Assembly: GCA_947176685.1 (NCBI GenBank)
Contig: CAMWRL010000137.1
Span: 1 to 5,118, forward strand
Direction of reading: 5' to 3'
DNA length: 5,118 nucleotides
From: an uncultured Ruminococcus sp.
GTDB taxonomy: Bacteria; Bacillota; Clostridia; Oscillospirales; Ruminococcaceae
Made by a program: the position numbers and the translations under genes
Shown here: positions 5,114 to 5,118 of the stretch, piece by piece
Layout: the number at the start of each line of letters is the position of its first letter
Position numbering within the stretch: the stretch's first letter is position 1
Notes under the pieces: model-generated
The model's input: only the letters and a program-made list of their open reading frames with translations
Databases searched by the model: none
What the model was told of the DNA's origin: nothing

Positions 5114-5118
5114 TATAG

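Overview
The window reads as a piece of a low-to-moderate G+C Firmicutes chromosome, most likely a Ruminococcus-like member of the Clostridia. This rests on the LeuC sequence type, the strong AGGAGG/AAGGAG ribosome-binding sites and the AT-rich codon use. It is an impression from sequence style, not a database result. Every gene I can support lies on the minus strand, so transcription runs from position 5118 towards position 1.

From the upstream end downwards the layout is: a very acidic 94-residue protein of unknown function (4829-5113); a SUKH (SMI1/KNR4) superfamily protein (4149-4787); a GNAT-like acetyltransferase with a degenerate acetyl-CoA loop (3526-4122); a VOC/glyoxalase I-type protein with all four metal ligands (3156-3536); a 26-residue putative membrane peptide with a strong ribosome-binding site (3016-3096); a canonical GNAT acetyltransferase (2504-2992); two tandem paralogues of an immunity-like family (1989-2498 and 1444-2013, overlapping by 25 nt); a VOC protein that has lost three of its four metal ligands (1082-1432); and the N-terminal 339 codons of leuC, the large subunit of 3-isopropylmalate dehydratase, which runs off the left edge (1-1017).

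leuC is the only housekeeping gene. The rest is a tightly packed array of short genes, mostly with their own ribosome-binding sites, gaps of 5-64 nt or short overlaps, and no convincing terminator between them, so it could be co-transcribed. No pathway links these genes. The content (SUKH, an acidic small protein, a duplicated immunity-like pair, paired GNAT and paired VOC genes) looks like an accessory array in which protective genes accumulate: immunity proteins against contact-dependent or polymorphic toxins plus small-molecule resistance enzymes. That reading is inference; no toxin gene is visible in the window.

The points most worth a second look are the 26-residue membrane peptide, the overlapping paralogue pair, and the immunity-like character of the whole cluster. 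I found no tRNA, rRNA, CRISPR array, insertion sequence or clear intrinsic terminator. No gap between genes exceeds about 65 bases once the small peptide gene is counted.
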